A DNA stretch of 64,000 nucleotides from G963663315 sp965214205 (GTDB taxonomy: Bacteria > Pseudomonadota > Gammaproteobacteria > Arenicellales > Poriferihabitantaceae). Where the stretch lies: contig OZ243941.1 of the NCBI GenBank assembly GCA_965214205.1, positions 1,612,001-1,676,000 on the forward strand, in the 5' to 3' direction. This document shows, piece after piece, positions 31,765 through 41,039 of this stretch. Within the stretch, counting starts at the first letter, position 1. Each line of letters starts with the position of its first letter. The position numbers and the translations under genes were made by a program. A model generated the notes under the pieces. That model ran no database searches. It saw nothing but the letters and a program-made list of their open reading frames with translations, and was not told the DNA's origin.

Positions 31765-33153
31765 TTACAATTCACGCACCAGCGTTTCGATACTGTCGCG
31801 GGCATCGCCAAACAGCATTCGGCTGTTGGTTTTATAAAACAATGGGTTCTCGATACCCGCATAGCCGCTCGCCATGCTCCGCTTGAGTATGATCACGGTT
31901 TTGGCATTCCAGACCTCAATTACGGGCATCCCGGCAATCGGGCTGTCAGGAGATTCGATGGCTGAAGGATTGACGATGTCGTTGGCGCCAATTACCAGTA
32001 CCACATCTGTCTGCGGGAGCTGCTCGTTTATTTCATCCATCTCAAAGACAATGTTGTATGGGATTCGGGCTTCGGCCAGTAACACGTTCATGTGGCCGGG
32101 CATCCGTCCGGCGACCGGATGGATGCCGAACGATACCTTTGTGTTCCGGTTTCTCAGGTTTTCGGTCAGTTCGGCCACCAGATGCTGGGCATGGGCAACC
32201 GCCATGCCGTATCCCGGCACAATCACCAGTGATTCGATGTTCGAGAGTAGTTGAGCGGCTTGTGAAGCCGAAACCGGAATGACCTCACCCTCAGTCTGCG
32301 CGGCTACCGTGGTTGATCCTGACACCCCGAACCCCCCGGAAATAACGCTGAGGAACCTTCTGTTCATGGCGCGGCACATGATATAGCTCAATATCGCTCC
32401 GCTTGACCCTACCAGGGCGCCGGTGACGATCAGCAGATCATTCGACAGCATAAATCCGGTCGCCGCCGCCGCCCAGCCGGAATAACTGTTCAGCATCGAA
32501 ATGACGACCGGCATATCCGCGCCGCCGATAGCGGCCACCATGTGTATGCCGAACAGGAAGGCGAGGATGGTCATGATCGTCAGCGGAATTAACCCGGATT
32601 CTGTATTTTCCGCTTGAATGAAGTCGAATCCGAGATAAAGACAGACCAGCAGGATAACGAGATTTGCAAGATGACGTCCGGGCAGGGTCAACGGGCGGCT
32701 ACCAATCAGGCCGCTGAGCTTCCCAAAGGCGATGACCGATCCGGTAAAGGTCACGGCGCCAATCAGGACGCCCAGATAAACTTCGATATCATGAATGGTT
32801 TCGGCCACGCCGACATGATGGACCCGGGTATCCATATAAGTTGAAAAACCAACAAATACGGCGGCCAGTCCGACAAAACTGTGAAGTATCGCGACCAGTT
32901 CCGGCATCGAGGTCATCTGTATTCTCAGGGCGAGAATTGTGCCGATAACTGCACCGATTGCCATGGCGCCGGCAAGCAGCCCATAGCTTGATATCGAGTC
33001 ATTGAACAATGTGGCGACAATGGCGATACACATGCCAGCGATGCCGTAGAGGTTTCCTTTTTGCGCGCTTTTCTGGCTGCTTAATCCGCCGAGACTTAAG
33101 ATAAACAGGATGCTCGCTACGAGGTAGGCTGCTGAGGTGATATTTCCGCTCAT
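31765..33153 (-). CDS. pntB: NAD(P) transhydrogenase subunit beta
   Basis: 462 residues. The first half is membrane-embedded with about nine helices ('ITSAAYLVASILFILSLGGLSSQKSAQKGN' at the N-terminus). The C-terminal ~180 residues form the NADP(H) domain III: 'VIVPGYGMAVAHAQHLVAELTENLRNRNTKVSFGIHPVAGRMPGHMNVLLAEA', and 'DVVLVIGANDIVNPSA'. With PntA it couples proton entry to hydride transfer from NADH to NADP+. It lies 12 nt after pntA on the same strand. Confidence 0.96.
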   Translation of the reverse strand: MSGNITSAAYLVASILFILSLGGLSSQKSAQKGNLYGIAGMCIAIVATLFNDSISSYGLLAGAMAIGAVIGTILALRIQMTSMPELVAILHSFVGLAAVFVGFSTYMDTRVHHVGVAETIHDIEVYLGVLIGAVTFTGSVIAFGKLSGLIGSRPLTLPGRHLANLVILLVCLYLGFDFIQAENTESGLIPLTIMTILAFLFGIHMVAAIGGADMPVVISMLNSYSGWAAAATGFMLSNDLLIVTGALVGSSGAILSYIMCRAMNRRFLSVISGGFGVSGSTTVAAQTEGEVIPVSASQAAQLLSNIESLVIVPGYGMAVAHAQHLVAELTENLRNRNTKVSFGIHPVAGRMPGHMNVLLAEARIPYNIVFEMDEINEQLPQTDVVLVIGANDIVNPSAIESPDSPIAGMPVIEVWNAKTVIILKRSMASGYAGIENPLFYKTNSRMLFGDARDSIETLVREL

Positions 33154-33165
33154 GGTGGGTGATCC

Positions 33166-34761
33166 TTACTTGCGAAACATGTTGAGCATACGCTGGGTAA
33201 CCAGAAAACCGCCCGCGATATTAATGGAGGCAATCGTCACAGCCGTAATAGCAAGCGCCACGCCCAACACGGATGAGGAGTCAATTTGCAAAATGGCGCC
33301 AATCACAATGATCCCACTGATCGCATTGGTGACGCTCATCAGGGGGGTATGCAGGGCAGGAGTTACGTTCCAGATCACCTGCCATCCGACAAAACAGGCC
33401 AGGACGAATACGATGAAATGGCTCATAAATTCAGCCGGAGCCACGGCGCCGAGTCCCAGAATAGCCAGCGCTCCCGCCGCCATGCCGGCCAGGGTTATGA
33501 CAGCGCGGCGCTTCGGCGCGCCTTGTGGAATTTCTGCAGCCGCGGACGGAGTTCCGGCTTCGGTCAGGTCGGATTTTTTCTGCGGTTCGGGCGCAGGCGC
33601 CGCTACGGGAGGCGCGGGAGGCGGCCAGGTGATTTCTCCCTGATGCGCCACGGTCGTTCCCCGGATTACCTGATCCTCCATGTTGATGTCGATGACCCCA
33701 TCCTTGTCAGGAGTGAGGTCTGTGATCAGGTGACGGATATTGGCCGCGTATAATTGACTGGATTGCGCCGCCATTCGACTCGCAAGGTCGGTATAGCCGA
33801 TAATCGACACGCCATTGATCCGGACTGCGTCGCCCGGTTCGGTATATTCACAGTTTCCACCCTGTTCCGCGGCCAGATCAACAACCACGCTTCCCGGTTT
33901 CATGCTGTCCACCATTTCCCGGGTAATCAGTTTCGGGGCCGGTTTTCCGGGGATCAGCGCGGTTGTGATGATGATGTCAACCTCTCTGGCCTGTTCCGAG
34001 AAAAGAGTCATTTCCGCCTGGATGAATTCATCGCTCATCACTTTGGCGTATCCTCCCTCTCCGCTGCCGTCCTCGTCAAAATCCAGCTCAAGGAAATCGG
34101 CGTTCAGGCTTTCGATCTGTTCCTTCACTTCCAGACGGGTATCGAACGCGCGGACGATGGCCCCCAGATTGACAGCGGTCCCGATAGCGGCCAGGCCCGC
34201 CACCCCGGCGCCGATTACCAATACCCTGGCCGGGTCCACCTTGCCGGCCGCGGTAATCTGTCCGGTGAAGAACCGCCCGAAATGCTGGGCCGCTTCAATC
34301 ACGGCGCGATAGCCCGCGATATTGGACATGGATGACAGGGCATCCATCTTTTGCGCCCTGGAAATACGGGGTACGGCATCCATGGCCAGCACAGTGGCGC
34401 CGGTGACGCGCAGTTTTTCCATCAGGTCGGGATGTTGTCCGGGCCAGATGAAACAGATCAGCGTTTTACCGCTGGTTAGCCAAGCCGACTCATCGACCCC
34501 GTCCACCGGATGATGCTGCGGCGCCCGCACCTTGCAGATGATGTCGGCCTCTGCCCACAGTTCCCGCGCCGAGCCGGAAATTCCAGCGCCGCTGTCGATG
34601 TAGGACTGGTTGCTGAATCCGGCGGCCAGTCCGGCGTTGTCTTCAATTACGACCGAAAAGCCGAGGTCCACCAGCCTGGATGTTTCTGTCGGCGTACAGG
34701 CCACGCGGCATTCATTTTCACAAATTTCTCTGGGTATCCCTATTTTCATCGGATCAGCCAT
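33166..34761 (-). CDS. pntA: NAD(P) transhydrogenase subunit alpha, full-length type
   Basis: About 531 residues if the ATG at 34761 is used; the ATG at 34749 ('MKIGIPREI') aligns best with E. coli PntA and is equally possible. Domain I for NAD(H) is at the N-terminus ('VACTPTETSRLVDLGFSVVIEDNAG'), with 'RVLVIGAGVAGLAAIGTAVNLGAIVRAFDTR' and 'KPAPKLITREMVDSMKPGSVVVDLAAEQGGN'. A proline/alanine linker (about 375-400) leads to four membrane helices at the end. In alphaproteobacteria these helices are a separate PntAB protein; here they are fused, the enterobacterial layout. Divergent from rnr across an AT-rich 140-bp spacer. Confidence 0.95.
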   Translation of the reverse strand: MADPMKIGIPREICENECRVACTPTETSRLVDLGFSVVIEDNAGLAAGFSNQSYIDSGAGISGSARELWAEADIICKVRAPQHHPVDGVDESAWLTSGKTLICFIWPGQHPDLMEKLRVTGATVLAMDAVPRISRAQKMDALSSMSNIAGYRAVIEAAQHFGRFFTGQITAAGKVDPARVLVIGAGVAGLAAIGTAVNLGAIVRAFDTRLEVKEQIESLNADFLELDFDEDGSGEGGYAKVMSDEFIQAEMTLFSEQAREVDIIITTALIPGKPAPKLITREMVDSMKPGSVVVDLAAEQGGNCEYTEPGDAVRINGVSIIGYTDLASRMAAQSSQLYAANIRHLITDLTPDKDGVIDINMEDQVIRGTTVAHQGEITWPPPAPPVAAPAPEPQKKSDLTEAGTPSAAAEIPQGAPKRRAVITLAGMAAGALAILGLGAVAPAEFMSHFIVFVLACFVGWQVIWNVTPALHTPLMSVTNAISGIIVIGAILQIDSSSVLGVALAITAVTIASINIAGGFLVTQRMLNMFRK

Positions 34762-34908
34762 TTGCAAGGTCTTCGATAATCGTGAATATACCGCCTGATC
34801 GCGTATCTTACTAATTAATAGAATTAATGATATATATAGAAAAACAATCTACACTACCGCCTTCACGAAACGGGACAGACACTGAACCAATACATAAATA
34901 CGGAATTA

Positions 34909-36921
34909 ATGAATAAAAAGAGTGAGCTTACAGGGACGGTGGTTGGTCATGCCAACGGTTTCGGATTTTTCAGGCCGGATGAGGGTGAGGAAAATCTGTA
35001 TCTGCATAATCGGCAGATGAAGAAATTACTGCACGGGGATCGCATACGCGCCCGCAGGATTGATTATCAGGGACGCGAGGAAGCGTCTGTTGTCGAAGTG
35101 CTGCAGAAAACCGGCCGGGAAATTGTCGGTCACTTTTTCAAGGAAGGCGGGATCGGAATTTTTGAACCGGATGACCCTCGCTTCGCCAGGGATATTACCG
35201 TTGCCAGGGGGAAGTCCAATGGCGCCGCCGATGGCGATGTTGTGGTTGTCCGTGTAACCCGGCATCCGATCGAGCATCATCATGCGGTTGGTGAGATCAT
35301 CGAAGTCATCGGCAGGGATATGGCGCCCGGAATGGAGACGGAGATCGCGCTCCGCAAGCATGAAATCCCGTATATCTGGAACGAGGAGACCACAATGGAG
35401 GTGGCGTCCTTAAGTAATTCCCTGAAGTCTGTAAAACATGGTTCCGGTCGGGTTGATATGAGATCGTTGCCTCTGGTAACCATTGACGGAGAAGACGCCA
35501 GGGATTTTGATGATGCGGTTTATTGCGAGTCAACCGACCCGGGTTTCCGGCTGATCGTTGCGATTGCCGATGTCAGTCACTATGTCCGCGCAGACAGCGC
35601 ACTGGACCGGGAAGCCTGGTTGCGGGGTACTTCGGTATATTTCCCGAACCGGGTCATTCCGATGCTGCCGGAAGTCTTGTCCAACGGAATCTGTTCCCTG
35701 AATCCTTACGAGGATCGTTTTTGCATGGTATGCGATCTGAACATCAGCGCTGGCGGAGAAATTACGGATTACCGGTTCTATCCGGCCACGATGCGCTCCC
35801 AGGCCCGATTGACCTACGATGTGGTCAACGCCATCGTCTCGGACAAGGACTCGGCCATGCGCGAGCAATGGAAAGAAATTGTGCCTCATCTGGACCGTCT
35901 CTATCAGCTATATCGGGTTTTGCGCTGCCGCCGGGAGTCGATTGATTTCACAATTCCCGAACCGTTCATCGAATTTGATGACAAACAGAGAATCAGACGG
36001 ATTACAGCGCGGCTGCAAAATGACGCGCACAGGCTGATCGAGGAGTGTATGCTGGCCGCCAATGTGTGCGCTGCCCGGTATCTCCAGCATCATTATCAGA
36101 GTGATTCCATTTATCGCAATCACGATGGGCCGGATATACAGGGACTGGCTGACCTGAAACGCTTTCTGGCCGGGTTGGGGCTGACTCTCACAGGAGGGGA
36201 TGAGCCACAGGCGCGTGATTATGCCGCTCTGGTCGAGAGTATCGCCGGGCGCGATGATATTGTGGGAGTGGTTCAATCGGCTCTGTTGAGAAGTCTGGGT
36301 CAAGCGGTGTACAGTACGGAACAGTCCGGTCACTTCGCGTTATCATTCCCGGTCTACACGCACTTTACATCGCCAATTCGCCGCTATGCCGATCTGGTGG
36401 TGCATCGGCGAATCAGGCAGGCTCTTTCCGGTTCAGGTGATGGAGTGGTTGCCCCGGACGGGGTTAGTTTTGAACAGATTGGCGAGCAGTGCTCTCTCAC
36501 TGAACGGCGGGCCGATAGCGCGTCTTATGACGTGATTGCCTGGTTGAAGGCAGAATTCATGATGGAGCGGGTCGGCGAACAATTCGACGGCACAATCTCC
36601 GGGGTCAGGGAGTTTGGTGTTTTCGTGCAGCTGGATCAGTTCTTTGTAGATGGCATGATCCATGTCAGTGCACTGGGTGATGATTATTATAACTTTGATC
36701 CGGCCCGGTTCCAGCTGGAGGGCGAGCGTAGCGGTCAGCGTTTCAGGTTGGGAGACAAGGTCAGGGTTCAGATCATACGGGTGGACATGGATCAGGCGAA
36801 AATTGATTTCGAGTTGGTCTCTGCCCATCATTCTGCGCACAAGGCGGGAAAGACAGGGAATACCCGGCGATCAGGTAGCAAGGCAGGAGGCAAAAACAGG
36901 AATCGTCCCGGTAAAAGGTAA
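34909..36921 (+). CDS. rnr: Ribonuclease R, short form lacking the N-terminal helix-turn-helix
   Basis: 670 residues, versus about 813 in E. coli. It begins directly with the cold-shock OB domain ('GTVVGHANGFGFFRPDEGEENLYLHNRQMKK'), so the usual ~80-residue N-terminal winged-helix region is absent; an in-frame stop at 34837 rules out a longer ATG start. The RNB catalytic centre is 'TIDGEDARDFDDAVYCE' near residue 193, with 'HFTSPIRRYADLVVHR' later. An S1 domain follows at about 560-640 and a basic, lysine/arginine tail. It degrades structured RNA 3' to 5'. rlmB follows by 20 nt, the conserved rnr-rlmB pair. Confidence 0.93.
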   Translation: MNKKSELTGTVVGHANGFGFFRPDEGEENLYLHNRQMKKLLHGDRIRARRIDYQGREEASVVEVLQKTGREIVGHFFKEGGIGIFEPDDPRFARDITVARGKSNGAADGDVVVVRVTRHPIEHHHAVGEIIEVIGRDMAPGMETEIALRKHEIPYIWNEETTMEVASLSNSLKSVKHGSGRVDMRSLPLVTIDGEDARDFDDAVYCESTDPGFRLIVAIADVSHYVRADSALDREAWLRGTSVYFPNRVIPMLPEVLSNGICSLNPYEDRFCMVCDLNISAGGEITDYRFYPATMRSQARLTYDVVNAIVSDKDSAMREQWKEIVPHLDRLYQLYRVLRCRRESIDFTIPEPFIEFDDKQRIRRITARLQNDAHRLIEECMLAANVCAARYLQHHYQSDSIYRNHDGPDIQGLADLKRFLAGLGLTLTGGDEPQARDYAALVESIAGRDDIVGVVQSALLRSLGQAVYSTEQSGHFALSFPVYTHFTSPIRRYADLVVHRRIRQALSGSGDGVVAPDGVSFEQIGEQCSLTERRADSASYDVIAWLKAEFMMERVGEQFDGTISGVREFGVFVQLDQFFVDGMIHVSALGDDYYNFDPARFQLEGERSGQRFRLGDKVRVQIIRVDMDQAKIDFELVSAHHSAHKAGKTGNTRRSGSKAGGKNRNRPGKR

Positions 36922-36941
36922 ACCGATCACCCTGAAATACA

Positions 36942-37715
36942 ATGAATACTGAAAACAAACAGTCCGTTCAGGTTGTTTTCGGCTTTCACGCGGTTGAGGC
37001 TGCGCTCAGCCGCAATCCAGGTCAAGTTCTTGAGATTCGAGTAGACCAGGTAAAGTCTGGCCAGCGTATTGATAACGTTCGTGCGCTGGCGATGGAAACC
37101 GGCATCCCGATTCGATTGCGGGACAGACAGGAATTGAATCAATTGGCTCGGCAGGGTAATCGACCGGGCAATCATCAGGGGGTGGTTGCATTGATTCGTC
37201 GAGCCGATTCATCACCGGGGGGCACACTCGAGGAGATACTGTCCAGGCAGACTGAACAGAGTCTGATTCTGGCGCTGGATCAGATTCAGGACCCGCATAA
37301 TCTGGGCGCCTGTTTGAGAACCGCCGAGGGCGCCGGCGTTGATGCCGTAATCCTGCCCAAGGACGGCGCCTGCGGGATCAACCCGACCGTGCGCAAGGTT
37401 TCCTCGGGAGCCGTCGAGCATCTGAATATCTTTCAGGCGCCTAATCTGGTTCATGCCCTCGATAAACTGCAAGGCAACGGGTTCTGGATATACGGGGCGG
37501 CCGATCAGGGCGCCGACTCATTATATCAGTGTGAATTCGCCGACAAGGCGGTGATTGTCATGGGGGCCGAAGGCAAGGGGCTGAGACGGCTCACTCGTGA
37601 GAAATGCGACTGGCTGGTGAATATTCCGATGTCCGGGAGTGTGCCGAGCCTGAATGTTTCAGTTGCAACCGGAATCTTCCTGTACGAGGTGAATCGGCAG
37701 CGCGGACGCGGCTGA
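36942..37715 (+). CDS. rlmB: 23S rRNA (guanosine-2'-O-)-methyltransferase RlmB (SpoU family)
   Basis: 257 residues. An N-terminal substrate-binding domain ('VVFGFHAVEAALSRNPGQVLEIRVD') precedes the SPOUT knot domain: motif 1 'LALDQIQDPHNLGACLRTAEGAGVDAVI', motif 2 'VIVMGAEGKGLRRLTREKCDWLVNIPM', and motif 3 'SVPSLNVSVATGIFLYEVNRQR'. It methylates G2251 (E. coli numbering) in the ribosomal P-loop. It is translated from the same message as rnr and ends at a strong hairpin. Confidence 0.95.
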   Translation: MNTENKQSVQVVFGFHAVEAALSRNPGQVLEIRVDQVKSGQRIDNVRALAMETGIPIRLRDRQELNQLARQGNRPGNHQGVVALIRRADSSPGGTLEEILSRQTEQSLILALDQIQDPHNLGACLRTAEGAGVDAVILPKDGACGINPTVRKVSSGAVEHLNIFQAPNLVHALDKLQGNGFWIYGAADQGADSLYQCEFADKAVIVMGAEGKGLRRLTREKCDWLVNIPMSGSVPSLNVSVATGIFLYEVNRQRGRG

Positions 37716-37719
37716 CGGA

Positions 37720-37748
37720 CAGGGTATTGCCGTTCGGGCAATACCCTG
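37720..37748. terminator. Strong hairpin between convergent rlmB and msrAB
   Basis: A perfect 12-bp inverted repeat (CAGGGTATTGCC at 37720-37731, GGCAATACCCTG at 37737-37748) with a 5-nt loop starts 5 nt after the rlmB stop. No T-run follows on either strand, so it may act as a bidirectional block or 3'-end stabiliser rather than a classical terminator. Confidence 0.6.
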
Positions 37749-37763
37749 CCTTGTCCTCGCGGA

Positions 37764-38963
37764 TTATTGTTCAAACAGAGCCAGATACTCCGTGTATCCC
37801 TGTTCTTTCATCTGGGTTTTCTCGACAAACCGGAGTGACGCTGAGTTGATGCAGTAGCGCAGTCCGGTCGGCGCCGGGCCATCCTTGAACACATGTCCGA
37901 GATGAGAGCCGCCGTACTTGCTTTTTATTTCTGTCCGGGGATACAACAACTTGTAATCCGTGGTTTTGACGATGAAATGATCATCAATCGGCTCCCAGAA
38001 GCTGGGCCAGCCTGTACCGGATCGATATTTTGTCGTGGATGAAAACAGGGGTTCTCCGGTGACGATATCCACATAAATCCCTTCGGCTTTGTTATCCCAG
38101 TATTCATTGCGGAAAGGCGGTTCAGTGGCTTCGTGCTGGGTAACCTGATATTGCAGGGGAGTCAGGACTTGCTGCAGGGTCTCGTCATCGGGTTTGGCCC
38201 AGGCCATTTCCGGGTTCGACTGGTTCATGTCATCCTTTGCGCCGGATGAACCGGAGTCCGGTATGTCGAGGGATTTCTCAAATTTAGCATAGAGATCATC
38301 GCCCCATACTTTTTCCAGGAACCGGTCCCTGCCTGAACCTTTTCGGTAAAGTTTGTAACGAAGCGAGTTTGTGACGTGATAATTCTGGTGATAACCCTCC
38401 GCCTTGTAGAATTTGTCAAACGGGACGACTTCAACCGTGATCGGCTTGTTGAAACGCTTTGACTGTTCGAGAGCCTCTATGGATGCAAGCGCTAACTGTT
38501 TTTCCTGCTCAGTATGATAAAAAATGGCGGGCCGATAATGATCCCCCCGGTCGACAAACTGCCCCTTGGAATCCGTGGGGTCGATATCACGCCAGAAGCG
38601 GAATAACAGTTCTTCGTAGGAAATCACTTCCGGGTCATAATAGATCTGTACCGCTTCGGTATGCCCCGTATTGCCTTTTCCCACTTCATAGTAGGTCGGA
38701 TTTTCAGTCTGACCGCCGCTGTATCCGGATACAGCCTCTGTGACCCCATCGAGTTTTTCGAACGTGGATTCGATGCACCAGAAGCATCCACCGGCCAATG
38801 TGGCGACTGCCATCCCTGACTTCGCGGAAGCGGGTACAACGGCGCTGGACACCGTCGCTTCGGATGATTGATCGACAGAGCTGGAATCGGTCTGGCTGTT
38901 CGCAAACCGGGTCACGATCAGGGCGGTCGCCAGTATCGCGACCAGTAAGAGAATACGTTTCAT
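37764..38963 (-). CDS. msrAB: Exported bifunctional methionine sulfoxide reductase A/B
   Basis: 399 residues. An N-terminal hydrophobic segment (about 4-18) acts as a signal peptide or anchor, then a serine-rich linker. The MsrA domain has GCFWC at 59-63 (catalytic Cys60) and 'YHQNYHVTN'. A ~30-residue acidic linker leads to the MsrB domain with 'SGTGWPSFW' and the catalytic Cys371 in 'LRYCINSASLRF'. The two zinc CxxC pairs of many MsrB proteins are missing ('TGEPLFSSTTKY'), a known zinc-free variant. It reduces both S and R methionine sulfoxide in exported proteins; the electron donor is not encoded nearby. Confidence 0.92.
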   Translation of the reverse strand: MKRILLLVAILATALIVTRFANSQTDSSSVDQSSEATVSSAVVPASAKSGMAVATLAGGCFWCIESTFEKLDGVTEAVSGYSGGQTENPTYYEVGKGNTGHTEAVQIYYDPEVISYEELLFRFWRDIDPTDSKGQFVDRGDHYRPAIFYHTEQEKQLALASIEALEQSKRFNKPITVEVVPFDKFYKAEGYHQNYHVTNSLRYKLYRKGSGRDRFLEKVWGDDLYAKFEKSLDIPDSGSSGAKDDMNQSNPEMAWAKPDDETLQQVLTPLQYQVTQHEATEPPFRNEYWDNKAEGIYVDIVTGEPLFSSTTKYRSGTGWPSFWEPIDDHFIVKTTDYKLLYPRTEIKSKYGGSHLGHVFKDGPAPTGLRYCINSASLRFVEKTQMKEQGYTEYLALFEQ

Positions 38964-38970
38964 GATAACA

Positions 38971-39005
38971 GGTAGTGTGTTGTGTTAGTGTGTAGTGTTG
39001 TATTG
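38971..39005 (-). other. C/A-only-biased leader upstream of msrAB
   Basis: On the msrAB coding strand this 35-nt stretch is almost only C, A and T in a CAACAC-like pattern, ending 8 nt before the ATG. Such unstructured CA-rich leaders are favoured targets of small RNAs such as GcvB and act as translation enhancers in enterobacteria. Here either role is only a possibility. Confidence 0.3.
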
Positions 39006-39089
39006 AGCGCCTGACTGATAGAAAGTGGCCAGGCGGGATAGTTCCATAACTTAACGTTATTTAATGAATTCGATTTGCCAGAGCGGCTG

Positions 39090-39467
39090 TCATAGAATCA
39101 GTCCGACAGCGGCATTGCGCCCATCACTGAGCAGGATATTCCAGGTACGGCAGGCTGCCGGCGTATCCATCACTTCAAGGCCGATTCCAAGTTCAACCAG
39201 CGGTCGGGTCAGGCGCGGGTCCGGAAAGGCCAGCGTGGACCGGGTCCCAAGCAGGACGACTTCGCTGTCAAACCCGGCCAGTCGGGAAAAATCCGCTGTT
39301 TCAAGGTCAGAAACCTGATTGACAGGCCACAATTCGAGTTTTTCAGATGTTATTATCAGGCTGCTTGTATACAGGGTATCGCCAATCCTGATCTGATAGC
39401 CTTCCCCGCGTTTTTCGCAGCTTTTTATCAGGTGATTTTCGTCAGGATTGCCGAGATGAAGTTTCAT
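39090..39467 (-). CDS. Mth938/DUF498-domain protein
   Basis: 125 residues from the ATG at 39467. The Mth938 fold family is suggested by 'YTSSLIITSEKLELWPV' and 'SEVVLLGTRSTLAF...LTRPLVELGIGLEVMDTPAACRTWNILLSDGRNAAVGLIL', in which the cofactor-free 'T-G-A-A-C-R-T-Y-N-x-L' element is recognisable as 'TPAACRTWNILLSDGR'. Homologues include human AAMDC and NDUFAF3; the bacterial role is unknown. An alternative ATG at 39506 would give 138 residues. It is divergent from hom, whose start is 54 nt away. Confidence 0.75.
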   Translation of the reverse strand: MKLHLGNPDENHLIKSCEKRGEGYQIRIGDTLYTSSLIITSEKLELWPVNQVSDLETADFSRLAGFDSEVVLLGTRSTLAFPDPRLTRPLVELGIGLEVMDTPAACRTWNILLSDGRNAAVGLIL

Positions 39468-39521
39468 TGAGTGGGCGATACCGGTTAATTTTGACTCCAC
39501 CAACATTATAAACCATTCACA

Positions 39522-40832
39522 ATGAGTGCAGTGAACATCGGTCTGATCGGACTGGGTACGGTAGGAAGCGGCACACTTCTCGTGCTGCAACGCAATGCCG
39601 AAGAGATTTCGCGCCGCGCCGGCCGGGAAATCAGAATCATTGGCGCGGCTGTCCGTGACCTTTCAAAACCAAGGGATGTGGATACCACCGGTATCCACCT
39701 GACTGAAGACATTTCAGAAATAGTCAATCATCCGGATATCCATGTGGTAGTTGAAGTAGCCGGCGGCGGCGACGCAATCCTGGAAGCCTGCCTGCAGGCG
39801 CTCGACAATGGCAGGCATCTGGTAACCGCCAACAAGGCGCTGATCGCGACCCATGGCAATGCCCTGTTTGAGAAAGCGCAGCGCAAGGGGGTGATGGTCG
39901 CATTCGAAGCCGCGGTGGCCGGTGGGATTCCGGTCATCAAGTCGATCCGGGAAGGGCTGTCCGCAAACCGGATCGAGTGGCTCGCCGGCATCATCAACGG
40001 GACTTCGAATTATATTCTGACGCAAATGTCCCAAAGCGGCCGGGATTTTGACGAGGTACTGGCCGAAGCGCAGGCATTGGGCTATGCGGAAGCGGACCCG
40101 GCATTTGATGTGGAAGGCGTGGACGCCGCGCATAAACTGACCATTCTGGCATCCATCGCGTTCGGGATTTCGCTGAGGTTCGACAAGGTCTGTATCGAGG
40201 GTATTGACCGCGTGACCGTGGAGGATATCGCCTGGGCCGAGGAGTTGGGCTATCGCATCAAACACCTGGGAATCGCGAAGAAGACAGACGCGGGGGTGGA
40301 GTTGCGCGTACATCCGACCCTGATCCCGGAGAGGCGACTGATCGCGAATGTGAACGGGGTGATGAACGCCGTACTGGTACAGTCGGACGCGGTGGGCCCG
40401 ACCCTTTATTATGGAGCGGGCGCCGGTTCGGAGCCGACCGCCTCTGCGGTGGTGGCTGATTTGATAGATGTGGTCCGAATGATTACCACGGACCCCGGAA
40501 ACCGGGTTCCACATCTCGCGTTTCAGCCGGATTCGATCCTTGATCTTCCAATACTCGATATGGCGGAGATCCGGACCGCCTATTATTTGCGGATGTGCGT
40601 GGTCAACCGCCCCGGCGTGATGGCGTCCATCGCAACCATATTCGGACAAAGCGACATCAGTATTGATTCCGTGGTCCAGAAAGGCAGTGGCCGGAAGGAT
40701 GAGGATGTCAACATCATTTTCCTGACCCAGGAAACCCTGGAGGGCAATCTGAACCGCGCGCTTACGGAAGTGGAAAAGCTCGATACGGTGAAAGGCCGAA
40801 TCAATCGAATACGCCTGGAACGGCTGTCCTGA
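39522..40832 (+). CDS. hom: Homoserine dehydrogenase
   Basis: 436 residues, monofunctional type. N-terminal NAD(P) fold 'VNIGLIGLGTVGSGTLLVL', 'VTANKALIATHGNALFEKAQ', the catalytic region 'AVAGGIPVIKSIREGLSANRIEWLAGIINGTSNYILTQM' and 'EADPAFDVEGVDAAHKLTILASIAFG', then a C-terminal ACT domain (about 355-430, 'MCVVNRPGVMASIATIFGQSDISIDSV') for allosteric control. It reduces aspartate semialdehyde to homoserine on the way to threonine and methionine. No thrB or thrC follows, so it is a single gene here; metY at 58.5 kb uses a homoserine ester. Confidence 0.96.
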   Translation: MSAVNIGLIGLGTVGSGTLLVLQRNAEEISRRAGREIRIIGAAVRDLSKPRDVDTTGIHLTEDISEIVNHPDIHVVVEVAGGGDAILEACLQALDNGRHLVTANKALIATHGNALFEKAQRKGVMVAFEAAVAGGIPVIKSIREGLSANRIEWLAGIINGTSNYILTQMSQSGRDFDEVLAEAQALGYAEADPAFDVEGVDAAHKLTILASIAFGISLRFDKVCIEGIDRVTVEDIAWAEELGYRIKHLGIAKKTDAGVELRVHPTLIPERRLIANVNGVMNAVLVQSDAVGPTLYYGAGAGSEPTASAVVADLIDVVRMITTDPGNRVPHLAFQPDSILDLPILDMAEIRTAYYLRMCVVNRPGVMASIATIFGQSDISIDSVVQKGSGRKDEDVNIIFLTQETLEGNLNRALTEVEKLDTVKGRINRIRLERLS

Positions 40833-40886
40833 GAAGCCGGAGCAACTCCCGTACCCGCCGCCGCCCGCCAAGGCGAGATTGAGTGA

Positions 40887-40963
40887 TGGCGTCCCCAAGG
40901 GGATTCGAACCCCTGTTGCCGCCGTGAAAGGGCGATGTCCTAGGCCGACTAGACGATGGGGAC
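40887..40963 (-). tRNA. tRNA-Glu (anticodon TTC)
   Basis: 77 nt on the minus strand, 5' end at 40963, with encoded CCA. Acceptor GTCCCCA pairs with TGGGGAC, the anticodon loop is CTTTCAC (anticodon TTC), and the T-arm is GGGGTTCGAATCCCC. Close to E. coli tRNA-Glu. It follows tRNA-Ala on the same strand and lies near gltX, whose product charges it. Confidence 0.97.
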
Positions 40964-41039
40964 AACAAGATTGTTTCAGACCTGAAATATCGGTCGTTTT
41001 CCTCTTCAGGAACCAGCGCCGGGGATCACCCGGTAAAGC

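Noticed and set aside
38971..39005. GT-rich repeat as a CRISPR or microsatellite
   Set aside because: Units are irregular and only a few bases long; no spacer structure.
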